A stretch of 36,365 nucleotides of DNA. Origin: a virus. The stretch covers positions 1 to 36,365 of IMG/VR virus record IMGVR_UViG_3300005265_000564. One strand, written 5' to 3'. Positions 7,889 to 15,335 of the stretch are shown here, one piece after another (the first letter of the stretch is position 1; each line of letters begins with the position of its first letter). The notes beneath the pieces are model-generated. The model worked only from the letters and a program-made list of their open reading frames with translations, made no database searches and was not told the DNA's origin. Position numbers and translations under genes: made by a program.

Positions 7889-9124
7889 TTGAAAGCAAAC
7901 ATTGAAAAATATATTTTGAATACTATGTTAATTTCTCCTTCACATTGTATTGATTTAATAGATTTGGGAGTGGACAAATATGTTGAACATCCTATAATAA
8001 AACCAATTGTTTCTTTCATATCCTCCTATTATAGACAACACAAAAAGATTCCTCCTGCTGATTTGATAGTAGAAAATTTCCCACAACAAAAATACTTTCT
8101 TTCTGAGATTGTCAATCTTGAGCCTGCTCCTGATTGGGCTGTTTCTGAAGTAGAAAAATTTGTAAAAACGGTAAAGGTTCAGAAATTAACTGAATTTATT
8201 CTAACTAATTCAAGCAATCCGAAAATAACTCCTGAAGAGTTGTGGGAAAAGGGAAGAGAAATTTTGAGATTAAGAACTCCTTCAAGACTTGGAGTTGATT
8301 ATTTTTCTGAAATTCCAAGACCATATTATGAAAAATTTCATCCAGAAAGTTTGGAGAACATTATTCCTACTGGACTTGTAAAGCTTGATGAATTGATGTA
8401 TGGAGGAATGAGGAAAGGATGGTTTGGATTTGTTATGGGTGGAACTGGAATGGGAAAATCTGCTCTGTTAATAAATTTTACGGCAAATGCTTTGTTGTTC
8501 AATAAAAAGGTTTTATACATTTCTTTGGAAATGTCTGTTGATGAAGTTATGCTGAGAATTGATGCTAAACTGACAGGCAAAACAATGGAAGAATTATCTA
8601 ATCCAAGTATGGATAATTATTTGAGGCAATTTCTTTCTATGGTAAAACAGAAATATACAGAAGCAAATTTGAGATTGATTTACTTTCCCTCAAAAAGTAT
8701 AACTGTGAACAAGATTCCTTCAATCATAGAATCTTTTCAGATGATAAATTTCAAACCAGATTTGCTTGTTATTGACTTTGCTGATTACTTTGCTCCCCTT
8801 TCTAAAAGAAATTCGGCATGGGAAGAGGTAGTTGATACATTTCAGGTTCTGCCAGGATTTGCTAAAGAATATGATATGGCAATCTGGACTGCTACTGAAA
8901 TAGGAAAAGCAAAAATGTATAACGAACAGGCAACAATAGATACTATGTATGGTGGTTCAGGGAAATCTTTTGGTGCTGATATTATTTTGGGAATATCTGC
9001 TACTAAAGAGGAAGCAAGGCTTGGTGGTTTAAGATTAACTGTGTCGAAATTTAGACATGGAAGAAGTTTAATTGACATTCCTGTGTTTTTTGATAGAGCA
9101 AGAATGTTAATAAAAACCTTATAA
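7889..9124 (+). CDS. dnaB: DnaB-type replicative DNA helicase (T4 gp41-like)
   Basis: A 411-aa RecA-fold hexameric helicase. An N-terminal helical domain of about 130 residues is followed by the ATPase domain: TGLVKLDELMYGGMRKG entry segment (161-177), Walker A GGTGMGKSAL (184-193), YISLEMSVDEVMLRI (210-224, the DnaB H2 motif), Walker B DLLVIDFADY (291-300), and a Gly-rich YGGSGKSFGAD segment near 354-364 with a FRHGR stretch near the end. I use the TTG at 7889 because AGGAGGT (7874-7880) lies at ideal spacing. It should unwind DNA 5'-3' at the fork. No primase is in the window; the gene to its left is a possible loader by position only. Confidence 0.9.
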   Translation: MKANIEKYILNTMLISPSHCIDLIDLGVDKYVEHPIIKPIVSFISSYYRQHKKIPPADLIVENFPQQKYFLSEIVNLEPAPDWAVSEVEKFVKTVKVQKLTEFILTNSSNPKITPEELWEKGREILRLRTPSRLGVDYFSEIPRPYYEKFHPESLENIIPTGLVKLDELMYGGMRKGWFGFVMGGTGMGKSALLINFTANALLFNKKVLYISLEMSVDEVMLRIDAKLTGKTMEELSNPSMDNYLRQFLSMVKQKYTEANLRLIYFPSKSITVNKIPSIIESFQMINFKPDLLVIDFADYFAPLSKRNSAWEEVVDTFQVLPGFAKEYDMAIWTATEIGKAKMYNEQATIDTMYGGSGKSFGADIILGISATKEEARLGGLRLTVSKFRHGRSLIDIPVFFDRARMLIKTL

Positions 9125-9136
9125 GGAGGTGTATAT

Positions 9137-9451
9137 ATGGGAACTCATGGAAATTATGGAAGAAATAACGGTCAAATAAAGGTAGCTTATTTAAATTGGG
9201 TTAGAAAGTATGTTGTTTCTTTGTCTGATGAAAAGATTGTCGAAGACTTGAAGATTTTGGAGAATCTTCCGAAAGGCTATTATGATTGGGAAATTATTGC
9301 ATGTCCACATTTCTCTCCAGAAGAATTTGAGTATATATCGAAATTTTATGTTGATTATTTGGGTCACGAGTTGAGATTCGCAATAAGAAAGAGAACATTT
9401 TACGATGGGGAGTATGTTTGGGAAAATTCAGAGGAGGGAAGTGTAATATGA
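9137..9451 (+). CDS. Hypothetical protein, 104 aa
   Basis: Not recognised. AGGAGGT lies six nt before the ATG. The protein starts Gly/Asn-rich (MGTHGNYGRNNGQIKVAYLNW) and continues acidic with aromatic residues; no membrane segment or catalytic motif is visible. Its TGA overlaps the next ATG (ATGA at 9448-9451), so the two genes are probably translationally coupled. It marks the change from replication genes to a run of small genes of unknown role. Confidence 0.75.
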   Translation: MGTHGNYGRNNGQIKVAYLNWVRKYVVSLSDEKIVEDLKILENLPKGYYDWEIIACPHFSPEEFEYISKFYVDYLGHELRFAIRKRTFYDGEYVWENSEEGSVI

Positions 9452-9804
9452 TTATTTTTGCTGTGTCTGTGTTTATTGCTTGTGTTGCTTTGTTTGTATT
9501 TTATTTGTTGAATATAAATAAATTTTTAAAAAGGAGGAGTGATGAAATGAATGAAAAAGCAAAAAATAAAAGCCTGGTAGATAAATTGTTAGAATTGGGA
9601 TTTGAAATAATAATCCGCAAATCACATGAGAAAAAATTCGAAAGAGTTGCTGTTGAAATAATGCTATCAAAGAAAATAAAGTATCAGTCTCAGGATGTCG
9701 GATATATAGAAATAAAGTCATTTGGAATGGCAAATGATTTTGAGACAGCTTTAAGAATTGCTGTTAAGAGGCTTGAGCCTCTTATAAAAGTAGAGGAGGT
9801 ATAG
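9448..9804 (+). CDS. Small single-pass membrane protein with a possible internal start
   Basis: From the ATG at 9448 (GAGGAGGG at 9431-9438) the 118-aa product starts with one hydrophobic helix (about residues 2-24), then a basic stop-transfer stretch (KFLKRR) and a soluble domain of about 85 residues. An in-frame ATG at 9547 has its own strong AAGGAGG about nine nt upstream and would give an 85-aa cytosolic form without the membrane helix. Either both forms are made or only one start is used. The soluble part is not recognised; it has regular alpha/beta spacing and a RIAVKRLEPL helix near the end. Confidence 0.7.
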   Translation: MIIFAVSVFIACVALFVFYLLNINKFLKRRSDEMNEKAKNKSLVDKLLELGFEIIIRKSHEKKFERVAVEIMLSKKIKYQSQDVGYIEIKSFGMANDFETALRIAVKRLEPLIKVEEV

Positions 9805-9807
9805 AAA

Positions 9808-10032
9808 ATGTTTGTAAAAATGTATGAAAAAAATGAAAAGCCACGTAATATATTTACAGCATATCAGCTTGAGGAAGTAAAGGTGATAAAAGTAGGAGAA
9901 GAAAATTCTGAAACAAAAATCAAGTTATGGATAAAAGCTTCGTTTCCAGAAAAGGATGTTATTGAAATAGTATTAAATGAGGATGAAATGGTAAAAATTG
10001 CTAATTTATTGAATGAAAATGATAGGAGGTGA
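9808..10032 (+). CDS. Hypothetical protein, 74 aa
   Basis: A small charged protein with no recognised family. GAGGAGGT lies six nt before the ATG and the gene follows its neighbour by three bases. The centre is likely beta (VKVIKVG, TKIKLWIKA, VIEIVLNEDE), ending in a short helix (MVKIANLLNEN). The AGGAGG for the next gene lies inside its last codons, a sign of tight coupling. Confidence 0.7.
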   Translation: MFVKMYEKNEKPRNIFTAYQLEEVKVIKVGEENSETKIKLWIKASFPEKDVIEIVLNEDEMVKIANLLNENDRR

Positions 10033-10037
10033 TAAAG

Positions 10038-10535
10038 ATGAGGGAATTAACAGCATATCATATAACTATAAGAAAGGACAAAGTATCATGGCCAAATGAT
10101 AGTTTCAGGTCTGCTGAACATCAATTTTATAAATGTAATGATGGTAAAATAATAGTAGTTGCGAGTGACCCTTTCCTTATTCTTGAAAGATTAAAAATGG
10201 GAGATGTTGTCGAAAAAATAGAAGTTTTGGGAACTGGATATGTTTTCCAAAAGAGACCATCACTTTCAGAATTTGTTGATTTTGTGAGTTGTTACAAGGA
10301 AACTTTAGAAGAACTAAACAAAGCTATATCAGACAAATTTGGAGAAATGAAAACTGAAATCGAGTTTGATAAAAAAGTTATGTTTATTACTATTTACTCA
10401 ACTCTCACTCCAGCTGAAACGTGGAACAGATTAGATAGAATATGCAAACAATTTGACTTTGCTGAATTGCCCATAGTCATAAGAATTGAACATGTTGATA
10501 GTGATAAAGAACCAAAAAAGGTGGTAACATTATGA
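10038..10535 (+). CDS. Hypothetical protein, 165 aa
   Basis: Not recognised. I use the ATG at 10038 because AGGAGG (10024-10029) lies eight nt upstream; an in-frame GTG at 10029 overlaps that site and is unlikely. The protein appears to be alpha/beta with a long central helix (about residues 80-105) and beta-rich ends, and no membrane or catalytic motifs. The stop overlaps the start of the dUTPase gene (ATGA), so the two are coupled. Confidence 0.7.
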   Translation: MRELTAYHITIRKDKVSWPNDSFRSAEHQFYKCNDGKIIVVASDPFLILERLKMGDVVEKIEVLGTGYVFQKRPSLSEFVDFVSCYKETLEELNKAISDKFGEMKTEIEFDKKVMFITIYSTLTPAETWNRLDRICKQFDFAELPIVIRIEHVDSDKEPKKVVTL

Positions 10536-11056
10536 AAAGTGAAACTGCTTTCTATTTGATGCAAATATTTATGGACAAATATAATGAAGTATTGCCAGGG
10601 GGAATCGAGGTTAAAAGAACTGACGAATTCCATCAATTTTTTGATTCGATGGAGTGGATTTATGAATTTCTTGAGAGAAAGAATATACCGAAAGATAAGT
10701 TCGAATTGGTATGGGAAGCACAAAGAAGATTAAGAGAATTCTACAAAAGGGCAAGACCAGAGTGGTTTGAAGAATCTAATCTCCAGAGGGCAATAACAAA
10801 AACAATTGCTATGCTTGTTGAGTCAGCTGAAACTTTGAATGAACTTCCCTGGAAACCTTGGAAATCGAAGGAGTTTAACAGGAAGAAAATTCTTGAGGAG
10901 TTTGTTGATGTCTTTCATTTCTGGATGGATGCTCTACAGGAAATGGGCTTTACGCTTGATGAAGTTGTTGACTGTTATATTAAGAAATGCAGAAAGAACA
11001 TAGTTAGACAATACAAACATGAAGGATATAAATCAAAAACTTTGGAGGAAAAATAA
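10532..11056 (+). CDS. Dimeric all-alpha dUTPase (dUTPase_2/MazG-fold)
   Basis: A 174-aa all-helical NTP pyrophosphohydrolase. The metal-binding pattern ExxE...ExxD of this superfamily is present: E97 and E100 in MLVESAETLNE, then E123 and D126 in ILEEFVDVFHF. The order is helix ESAETLNELPWKPWK, loop, helix LEEFVDVFHFWMDAL, then GFTLDEVVDCYIKK, as in dimeric dUTPases from phages and Firmicutes. It would split dUTP to dUMP, keeping uracil out of DNA and feeding the thymidylate-synthase-like enzyme encoded 0.3 kb downstream. Substrate choice within this superfamily (dUTP, dCTP or others) cannot be fixed by eye; the WKPWK segment favours dUTPase. Confidence 0.75.
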   Translation: MKSETAFYLMQIFMDKYNEVLPGGIEVKRTDEFHQFFDSMEWIYEFLERKNIPKDKFELVWEAQRRLREFYKRARPEWFEESNLQRAITKTIAMLVESAETLNELPWKPWKSKEFNRKKILEEFVDVFHFWMDALQEMGFTLDEVVDCYIKKCRKNIVRQYKHEGYKSKTLEEK

Positions 11057-11355
11057 TGTATCCGACAATCAATCTTGTTGTCTTTGATAAGCTTGTTCTG
11101 AATTCTGTTTATCTCATTTATGAAACAAAGTTGGCTGTTTTGCTTGAAATAAATGGAAAGAAAGAGTGGATTCCCAAATCACTTTTGTATTTGGTAAAGG
11201 ATAATGATAATAATCGAGTGTATGGCTGGATTCCTGATTGGAAATTTAAACAAGCCTGGGGTTCTATTGAGAAATTTAACACAAAAGACTTTATGATGAG
11301 TGACATTCCAAAAGAGGTAAAACAAAAATTCAGACAAATGATAGCTGGAGAATGA
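11056..11355 (+). CDS. Hypothetical protein, 99 aa, with a WIPKS motif
   Basis: The ATG overlaps the dUTPase stop by one base (TAATG). The motif LLEINGKKEWIPKSLLYL (about residues 30-47) resembles short phage proteins that carry a beta-hairpin ending in WIPKS; I know these only as proteins of unknown function. No membrane segment is seen. It sits between two nucleotide-metabolism genes. Confidence 0.7.
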   Translation: MYPTINLVVFDKLVLNSVYLIYETKLAVLLEINGKKEWIPKSLLYLVKDNDNNRVYGWIPDWKFKQAWGSIEKFNTKDFMMSDIPKEVKQKFRQMIAGE

Positions 11356-11379
11356 ATCTAATATATAGGGGAAAGTGAA

Positions 11380-12399
11380 ATGGCTATTGTTATCAAATCA
11401 AATAATTTCTTCGAGGCAATAAATGAGGTATTCTTTCTCATAAAGGATAAAGGAAAAGTCAGAAAGACAAGAAACACAGAATCTGTCTATATACCTGATT
11501 TAGTTGTTATTGATGTAAAAGACCCAACTAAATTCACTTCATATCCCCATCCTTCCAGGAAGGTTTTTCCTCCTGCTCAATTTTATGAAGTTGCTTGGGT
11601 ATTATCTGGAAGAAATGATGTGTTGGGATTGGAATTGGTTTTGAAAAGGGCAAGACAATTTTCTGATAACTTTCATCAATGGAGAGGAGGGTATGGTCCC
11701 CGAATACATTGGAATAGAAATATATTTAAGGTAATAGAGTTGTTAAACAAAGACCCAGAAACAAGAAGAGCAATCCTTCCTATATTTTTTCCAGAGGATG
11801 TCGAAGCAACTCATTGGTCTTTGGACATTCCTTGTTCGATTATGATTCACTTCCTTCCCATAGATGATAGGCTTGATGCAAGATTTTTTATCAGAAGCAA
11901 TGATGCCTTCTGGGGCTTTACTCATATAAATTTCGTTCTGATAAGAACAATCCAGAGAATAGTTGCTTATTTCTCAAACAAAAAGGTAGGACATTTACAA
12001 TACATTGCTTCAGATTTGCATGTTTACAAAAGGCATATGAACAGACTTGAAAAAATATTGAAAAGTGTTGTCTTTCCTACTTTAGTTAAATCATACCCCT
12101 GGGATGTCTTTGAGGATAATGAATTTGATAGTCCAGAAAGTTTCTTTAAGATTTTACAAAGAGATTTGGCTGTGCTTGATTATGTTTTGATGGATAAGTC
12201 AATAAAGAAAACAAAAAGCAAATTTTTACTTGATTCAAAACCTGCTGATTACTTATTGAATTCCCCTCTCAGAAGATGGTGGCTTCCCATTTTGGCTTGG
12301 AAGAAAGGTAATTTGGAAATTATGAAAGAATATATTGATAATGTTGAAGAAACTGATGTATATGAGGCTTTGGAACTATGGATGAGAAAAGAACAATAA
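11380..12399 (+). CDS. Divergent thymidylate synthase-family enzyme
   Basis: A 339-aa member of the ThyA/dNMP-hydroxymethylase superfamily. Core features present are E70 in EVAWVLSG (E58 of E. coli ThyA), YGPRIHW (105-111), the phosphate-binding RR at 129-130, the nucleophile C152 in DIPCSIMIHF, RSND (172-175), G179 and SDLHVYKRH (211-219). Two positions differ: the His after the catalytic Cys is Ser (S153), and the PFN segment holding ThyA Asn177 (Asp in T4 dCMP hydroxymethylase) reads THIN, putting Ile or a shifted Asn there. It could be a true synthase, a dUMP/dCMP hydroxymethylase, or a relative with another substrate. It follows a dUTPase, which would supply dUMP. Confidence 0.8.
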   Translation: MAIVIKSNNFFEAINEVFFLIKDKGKVRKTRNTESVYIPDLVVIDVKDPTKFTSYPHPSRKVFPPAQFYEVAWVLSGRNDVLGLELVLKRARQFSDNFHQWRGGYGPRIHWNRNIFKVIELLNKDPETRRAILPIFFPEDVEATHWSLDIPCSIMIHFLPIDDRLDARFFIRSNDAFWGFTHINFVLIRTIQRIVAYFSNKKVGHLQYIASDLHVYKRHMNRLEKILKSVVFPTLVKSYPWDVFEDNEFDSPESFFKILQRDLAVLDYVLMDKSIKKTKSKFLLDSKPADYLLNSPLRRWWLPILAWKKGNLEIMKEYIDNVEETDVYEALELWMRKEQ

Positions 12400-12650
12400 A
12401 TACAATAGGTATAATAGTAGAGACAGAAGACCAGAGAAGGGTCTTGGTTAATTATATAAAGAATGTTGCAAAAATCAAAGCTGATTTGAATTTGCTAAAA
12501 GTAAAACCTTTGCCAGTTGTTATTTTCTTTGAGAACTTGGAAAACTGTCCTGTATCATATGCAAGTTTGGAATTCGTAAAATTTCATTTAAGATTTTACA
12601 AAGATACAATATTTTTCAAACCTGTAGATTTGTTTAAATGGAGGATTTAG
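12378..12650 (+). CDS. Hypothetical protein, 90 aa
   Basis: This gene overlaps the end of the thymidylate-synthase-like gene by 22 bases and so is probably translationally coupled. It has an alpha/beta pattern: a beta strand (TIGIIVE), a helix (DQRRVLVNYIKNVAKI), then a LPVVIFFEN strand. I recognise no family. The overlap suggests a tie to that enzyme, but no motif supports a specific role. Confidence 0.65.
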   Translation: MDEKRTINTIGIIVETEDQRRVLVNYIKNVAKIKADLNLLKVKPLPVVIFFENLENCPVSYASLEFVKFHLRFYKDTIFFKPVDLFKWRI

Positions 12651-12653
12651 AAC

Positions 12654-12755
12654 ATGAAATTAAAAAGTATTTTGTATAATGTGTTGTCTCTTATTTTGTT
12701 AATAATTCTTTTACCAATAGCAATGATATATGTATCTTCAAACAAATGGAGGTAG
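12654..12755 (+). CDS. 33-aa single-pass membrane peptide
   Basis: A short gene with an ATG nine nt after GGAGG (12640-12644). The product is a basic start (MKLKS), one hydrophobic helix (about residues 6-28) and a short polar tail (SSNKWR). Its last codons (AAATGGAGGTAG) carry the GGAGG for the endolysin-like gene that starts six bases later, so the pair is tightly arranged. A single-helix peptide next to a peptidoglycan peptidase could be a pinholin-like or other lysis helper; that is inference from position. Confidence 0.6.
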   Translation: MKLKSILYNVLSLILLIILLPIAMIYVSSNKWR

Positions 12756-12761
12756 CAAATT

Positions 12762-13316
12762 ATGAAGACATTTGAGGATTATATGAAATCATTTTTGGAA
12801 GGTGAGGTTCTTTTGAAGGAAGGACTTGTGTCGGAGCATATTTACATAAGAGAATATGCTTGTAGACACTGTGATAAATTTCCTCCTCTTGAGGATGTTC
12901 CTGAAGATTTATCTGAACAATGGTTTTTTGCCATTAGAAAAGTGTTTGACGCATTTGAAGATTTAAGGGAATTTGTTGGAAGACCAATATTTATCTCTTC
13001 AGGATATAGGTGTAAAGAATATCAAAAGATTTTGACAGCAAGAGGTTATAAAACTGCTGAAGTAAGTCCCCACAATTTTGGCGTTGCTCTTGACATTATT
13101 GTTGGAGATGAAAGAGATAATCAGGTAGCTGTTTCCTTTTTAGAACTATATCATTCCGATTTGAGAATAGGCTTTCAATTGTATAATCATAAATTCATCC
13201 ACATAGACACAGCATATTTGTTGCCTATCAAAAAGCTTCAAGAATTAAAGATACTTCCTACTCTTGTTAGAGGAGTTTCTTTGCAAAAATATTGGACAGA
13301 AGGAAAGAGATGGTAG
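12762..13316 (+). CDS. Peptidase M15-family endolysin (L-Ala-D-Glu or D-Ala-D-Ala type)
   Basis: A 184-aa protein with the M15_3 zinc peptidase layout: EYACRHC (31-37), SSGYRCKEY (79-87), the metal ligands H104 and D111 in SPHNFGVALDI (102-112), and H147 in KFIHIDTAY (144-152). These enzymes cut peptidoglycan stem peptides, and many phages use them as endolysins. There is no signal peptide, so release to the wall would need a holin. Candidates are the 33-aa membrane peptide upstream and the two-helix protein downstream. GGAGG lies nine nt before the ATG. A virion-associated lysin is less likely because it is not in the tail operon. Confidence 0.85.
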   Translation: MKTFEDYMKSFLEGEVLLKEGLVSEHIYIREYACRHCDKFPPLEDVPEDLSEQWFFAIRKVFDAFEDLREFVGRPIFISSGYRCKEYQKILTARGYKTAEVSPHNFGVALDIIVGDERDNQVAVSFLELYHSDLRIGFQLYNHKFIHIDTAYLLPIKKLQELKILPTLVRGVSLQKYWTEGKRW

Positions 13317-13325
13317 GAGGCTGAT

Positions 13326-13685
13326 ATGTTTTTGTATTTAATACAAAGAATAATAATTTGTTTAATTGTGTTAATTATTGCCTATATAGCATTTGTTATA
13401 TATTCTGTAAAAACAGACAGACTTTCTCCTGTTATTCATTTGGGATTGTTTTTTGTTATTATCTTTTTGCTTGCAGGAATATTTGTTTCTATTCAAAGGG
13501 CAGTTGAATCGAGAATTCCTTATATTTCATTCGAAAGAAAACCAACTTATGTTTATTACAAATTAAAATGTCCATACTTTGTTTCAATGGATATTTATGT
13601 TCCGAAAAGACTCTCAGATAAATTTGAGAAAGATTATAATGTTTCTAAAACTGGAGAAGTTAAGTTAAAGTGTATAATTAAATGA
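13326..13685 (+). CDS. Two-helix membrane protein next to the endolysin
   Basis: A 119-aa protein with two hydrophobic helices (about residues 4-27 and 37-57) joined by a short polar loop (SVKTDRLSPV), then a soluble C-terminal domain of about 60 residues with some beta character. The ATG is at 13326, with AGGAGG (13315-13320) five nt upstream. A holin often has two or three helices and lies next to the endolysin, so this is a holin candidate; the long soluble tail is unusual for one. Another membrane function cannot be excluded. Confidence 0.65.
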   Translation: MFLYLIQRIIICLIVLIIAYIAFVIYSVKTDRLSPVIHLGLFFVIIFLLAGIFVSIQRAVESRIPYISFERKPTYVYYKLKCPYFVSMDIYVPKRLSDKFEKDYNVSKTGEVKLKCIIK

Positions 13686-13787
13686 TTATATTCAACTGGA
13701 ATCAGCTGGCTAATTTCAAATTTCTTTTTACTTTCGATAGATTTTGTGTTTTTAATTTCAAGCTTCGTTATCAGCATGTTTGATGTG

Positions 13788-13800
13788 TGGAAATTTTCCA
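13788..13800. repeat. 13-bp palindrome in the intergenic gap
   Basis: TGGAAATTTTCCA is a perfect inverted repeat of two 6-bp arms around one T. It lies in the only plus-strand gap of over 150 bases, five bases upstream of a promoter-like element. It could be an operator. As a terminator hairpin it would be weak because the arms are short and A/T-rich, although a T-run follows. Confidence 0.4.
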
Positions 13801-13804
13801 ATTT

Positions 13805-13829
13805 TTGATAAAATCGAATCTAATATAAT
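13805..13829 (+). promoter_or_regulatory. Promoter-like element upstream of the 13862 gene cluster
   Basis: TATAAT is found at 13824-13829 and TTGATA at 13805-13810, with a 13-base spacer that is shorter than the usual 16-18, so the -35 assignment is doubtful. The element is placed to drive the small-gene cluster starting at 13862, after a gap of 176 bases without a supported gene. The 12-mer GAATCTAATATA (13816-13827) also occurs upstream of the thymidylate-synthase-like gene (11354-11365). Confidence 0.35.
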
Positions 13830-13861
13830 AGAGATGGAAATAAAAAGGAGGTAAAACAAGA

Positions 13862-14188
13862 ATGAATGGAGAATGTAAACTGATAAAAGTAGTAATAGAA
13901 AAGATGTTTAGAGGTAATACCGTGGTGGCAACATATACAAATGTAGATTATAGAGAAAACAAAGTTCTTATTCCCAAGAAAACTGAATATAAATTTGATG
14001 AACTTGGATTTAAAGAATCTGAAAATTCGATGCTCTTGTTCGACAAAAAAGATGAAAGTCACTACTTTACGATTTTAAATGATTCAGTAGAAACTTTGTC
14101 CTATAAATATCACCCAGATAATAAGAAAGTTATTCTGAAAATTTACTTCAAAAATGGAGATTTTCTTCAGCTGGAGAGAACTTTATGA
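13862..14188 (+). CDS. Hypothetical protein, 108 aa
   Basis: First gene after the intergenic gap, with AAGGAGGT about nine nt upstream. The product is charged and rich in predicted beta strands (TVVATYTNVDY, KVILKIYFKNG), with no membrane segment and no recognised family. The last bases overlap the next ATG (ATGA), so the downstream gene is coupled. Confidence 0.7.
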   Translation: MNGECKLIKVVIEKMFRGNTVVATYTNVDYRENKVLIPKKTEYKFDELGFKESENSMLLFDKKDESHYFTILNDSVETLSYKYHPDNKKVILKIYFKNGDFLQLERTL

Positions 14189-14607
14189 AATTTTATGAAC
14201 TTGAAGAAGGAAAAATCTATCTATCTCAAAGAGGATACAGAGTGGCAAGAATAGGTGAATTTTTGTATGTGCTGTGCACTGGAAATTTTATTGTAGAACA
14301 ATATGACAAAGATGGATTTAATGAGTATCCTTTTCCAACTTACTTTCCGAAATCAAGTTTGTTGTATGAAGAGTTCATAAAGGGACCATCTGCTGTTCAA
14401 GAACAGATAAAGAATGGTAGAGCAAAGAAAGAGATTGTTTATAAATCTCAGAGAGGAGTCAGAAATTTTGTTAAAAGAAAATTCGAAGCTTTCAGAAAGA
14501 AGATGATAAAAGAAAAGGCTTTACTTTACGGTTCTAAAAGATTAAATAATGAGAGAAAGAGAATTGAAGAAGAATCCAAAAGAAAGGTGAAAAGAAAAAG
14601 AAGATGA
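14185..14607 (+). CDS. Hypothetical protein with a very basic C-terminal tail, 140 aa
   Basis: The N-terminal half is a beta-rich small domain (MKFYELEEGKIYLSQRGYRV). The second half is helical and strongly basic, ending in a run of Lys/Arg (KRKVKRKRR), which suggests nucleic-acid binding. No family is recognised. The start overlaps the previous stop (ATGA). Confidence 0.7.
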   Translation: MKFYELEEGKIYLSQRGYRVARIGEFLYVLCTGNFIVEQYDKDGFNEYPFPTYFPKSSLLYEEFIKGPSAVQEQIKNGRAKKEIVYKSQRGVRNFVKRKFEAFRKKMIKEKALLYGSKRLNNERKRIEEESKRKVKRKRR

Positions 14608-14637
14608 AGACAATTACAGGATTGCGGAGGTGTAATA

Positions 14638-14874
14638 GTGAAACTTGTTAACAAGTCAGTTCCTTTGATTGTTGAAGATTTTTCTACTTTGGAGTTGGAA
14701 TTAGTGGATATAGGTTATTCTCCAAAATTGAACAAAATCTTTGTAAAGGTAAATTTCAAAAATAATGCTGGAAAAGTAGGTCAGTTTGAAGTGGAATATA
14801 GTTCTTTGCATAGTGAAATAAAAAAGATTAATGAAAAGTATTATTTAAGAGTCAGGGAGGTGAAAATAAAATGA
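14638..14874 (+). CDS. Hypothetical protein, 78 aa, GTG start
   Basis: Starts at a GTG with CGGAGGTG six nt upstream. The product is small and predicted mostly beta (TLELELVDIGYS, KIFVKVNFKN, QFEVEYSS), with no recognised family. Its TGA overlaps the next ATG (ATGA at 14871-14874). Confidence 0.65.
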   Translation: MKLVNKSVPLIVEDFSTLELELVDIGYSPKLNKIFVKVNFKNNAGKVGQFEVEYSSLHSEIKKINEKYYLRVREVKIK

Positions 14875-15320
14875 TATTATTTATTTTCATTTCAATTGTT
14901 GTTGTTTTTATTCTTGTTGGCTTGATTGTAGCAATAATTGCTGATAAAAGTCTTGTGGAATTTCTGCTTCTTATAGCAATAATAGTTTGTGTTGGAGGTA
15001 TTGTAGGAAAGAGAGCAGTTGAAGCAATAAACATATATAAGGAGTTGGTGGCATTAAAACAACAAATTGTGGCTTTAGAACATAATGTTGATAGGATACG
15101 CACTGCTATTTATCAGGAAAACAATAATTCTGCCTTTGATTCCAAAAATTTCAAACAATCTACTAATTTATCAAATTATTTGAGAAAAGTTGCTGAATTA
15201 AAAGGAGAATATAACTACAAATTGAGAAAAGCTTATTTTCATCGTCATTACTGGCTTTATTATTGGTTTTGGGATGGATTTCTCATTCCAAGTGCAATTG
15301 ATACAATGCAATATTACTAA
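14871..15320 (+). CDS. Two-helix membrane protein with a coiled-coil segment, 149 aa
   Basis: Two very hydrophobic helices at the N-terminus (about residues 2-24 and 28-47) are followed by a heptad-like amphipathic helix (about 52-80) and a Tyr/Trp-rich C-terminus. No signal cleavage site is obvious. A strong GGGAGG lies upstream, and the start overlaps the preceding stop. It could be a spanin- or holin-like lysis factor, or a phage membrane protein of other function; nothing decides between them. Confidence 0.65.
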   Translation: MILFIFISIVVVFILVGLIVAIIADKSLVEFLLLIAIIVCVGGIVGKRAVEAINIYKELVALKQQIVALEHNVDRIRTAIYQENNNSAFDSKNFKQSTNLSNYLRKVAELKGEYNYKLRKAYFHRHYWLYYWFWDGFLIPSAIDTMQYY

Positions 15321-15335
15321 ATCAAGGAGGAAAAT

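Noticed and set aside
13682-13783. A 33-aa frame whose ATG overlaps the stop of the two-helix membrane protein (ATGA)
   Set aside because: No Shine-Dalgarno site, Phe-rich low-complexity product, and codons such as CGT and CTG that are rare in neighbours. It may be intergenic DNA.
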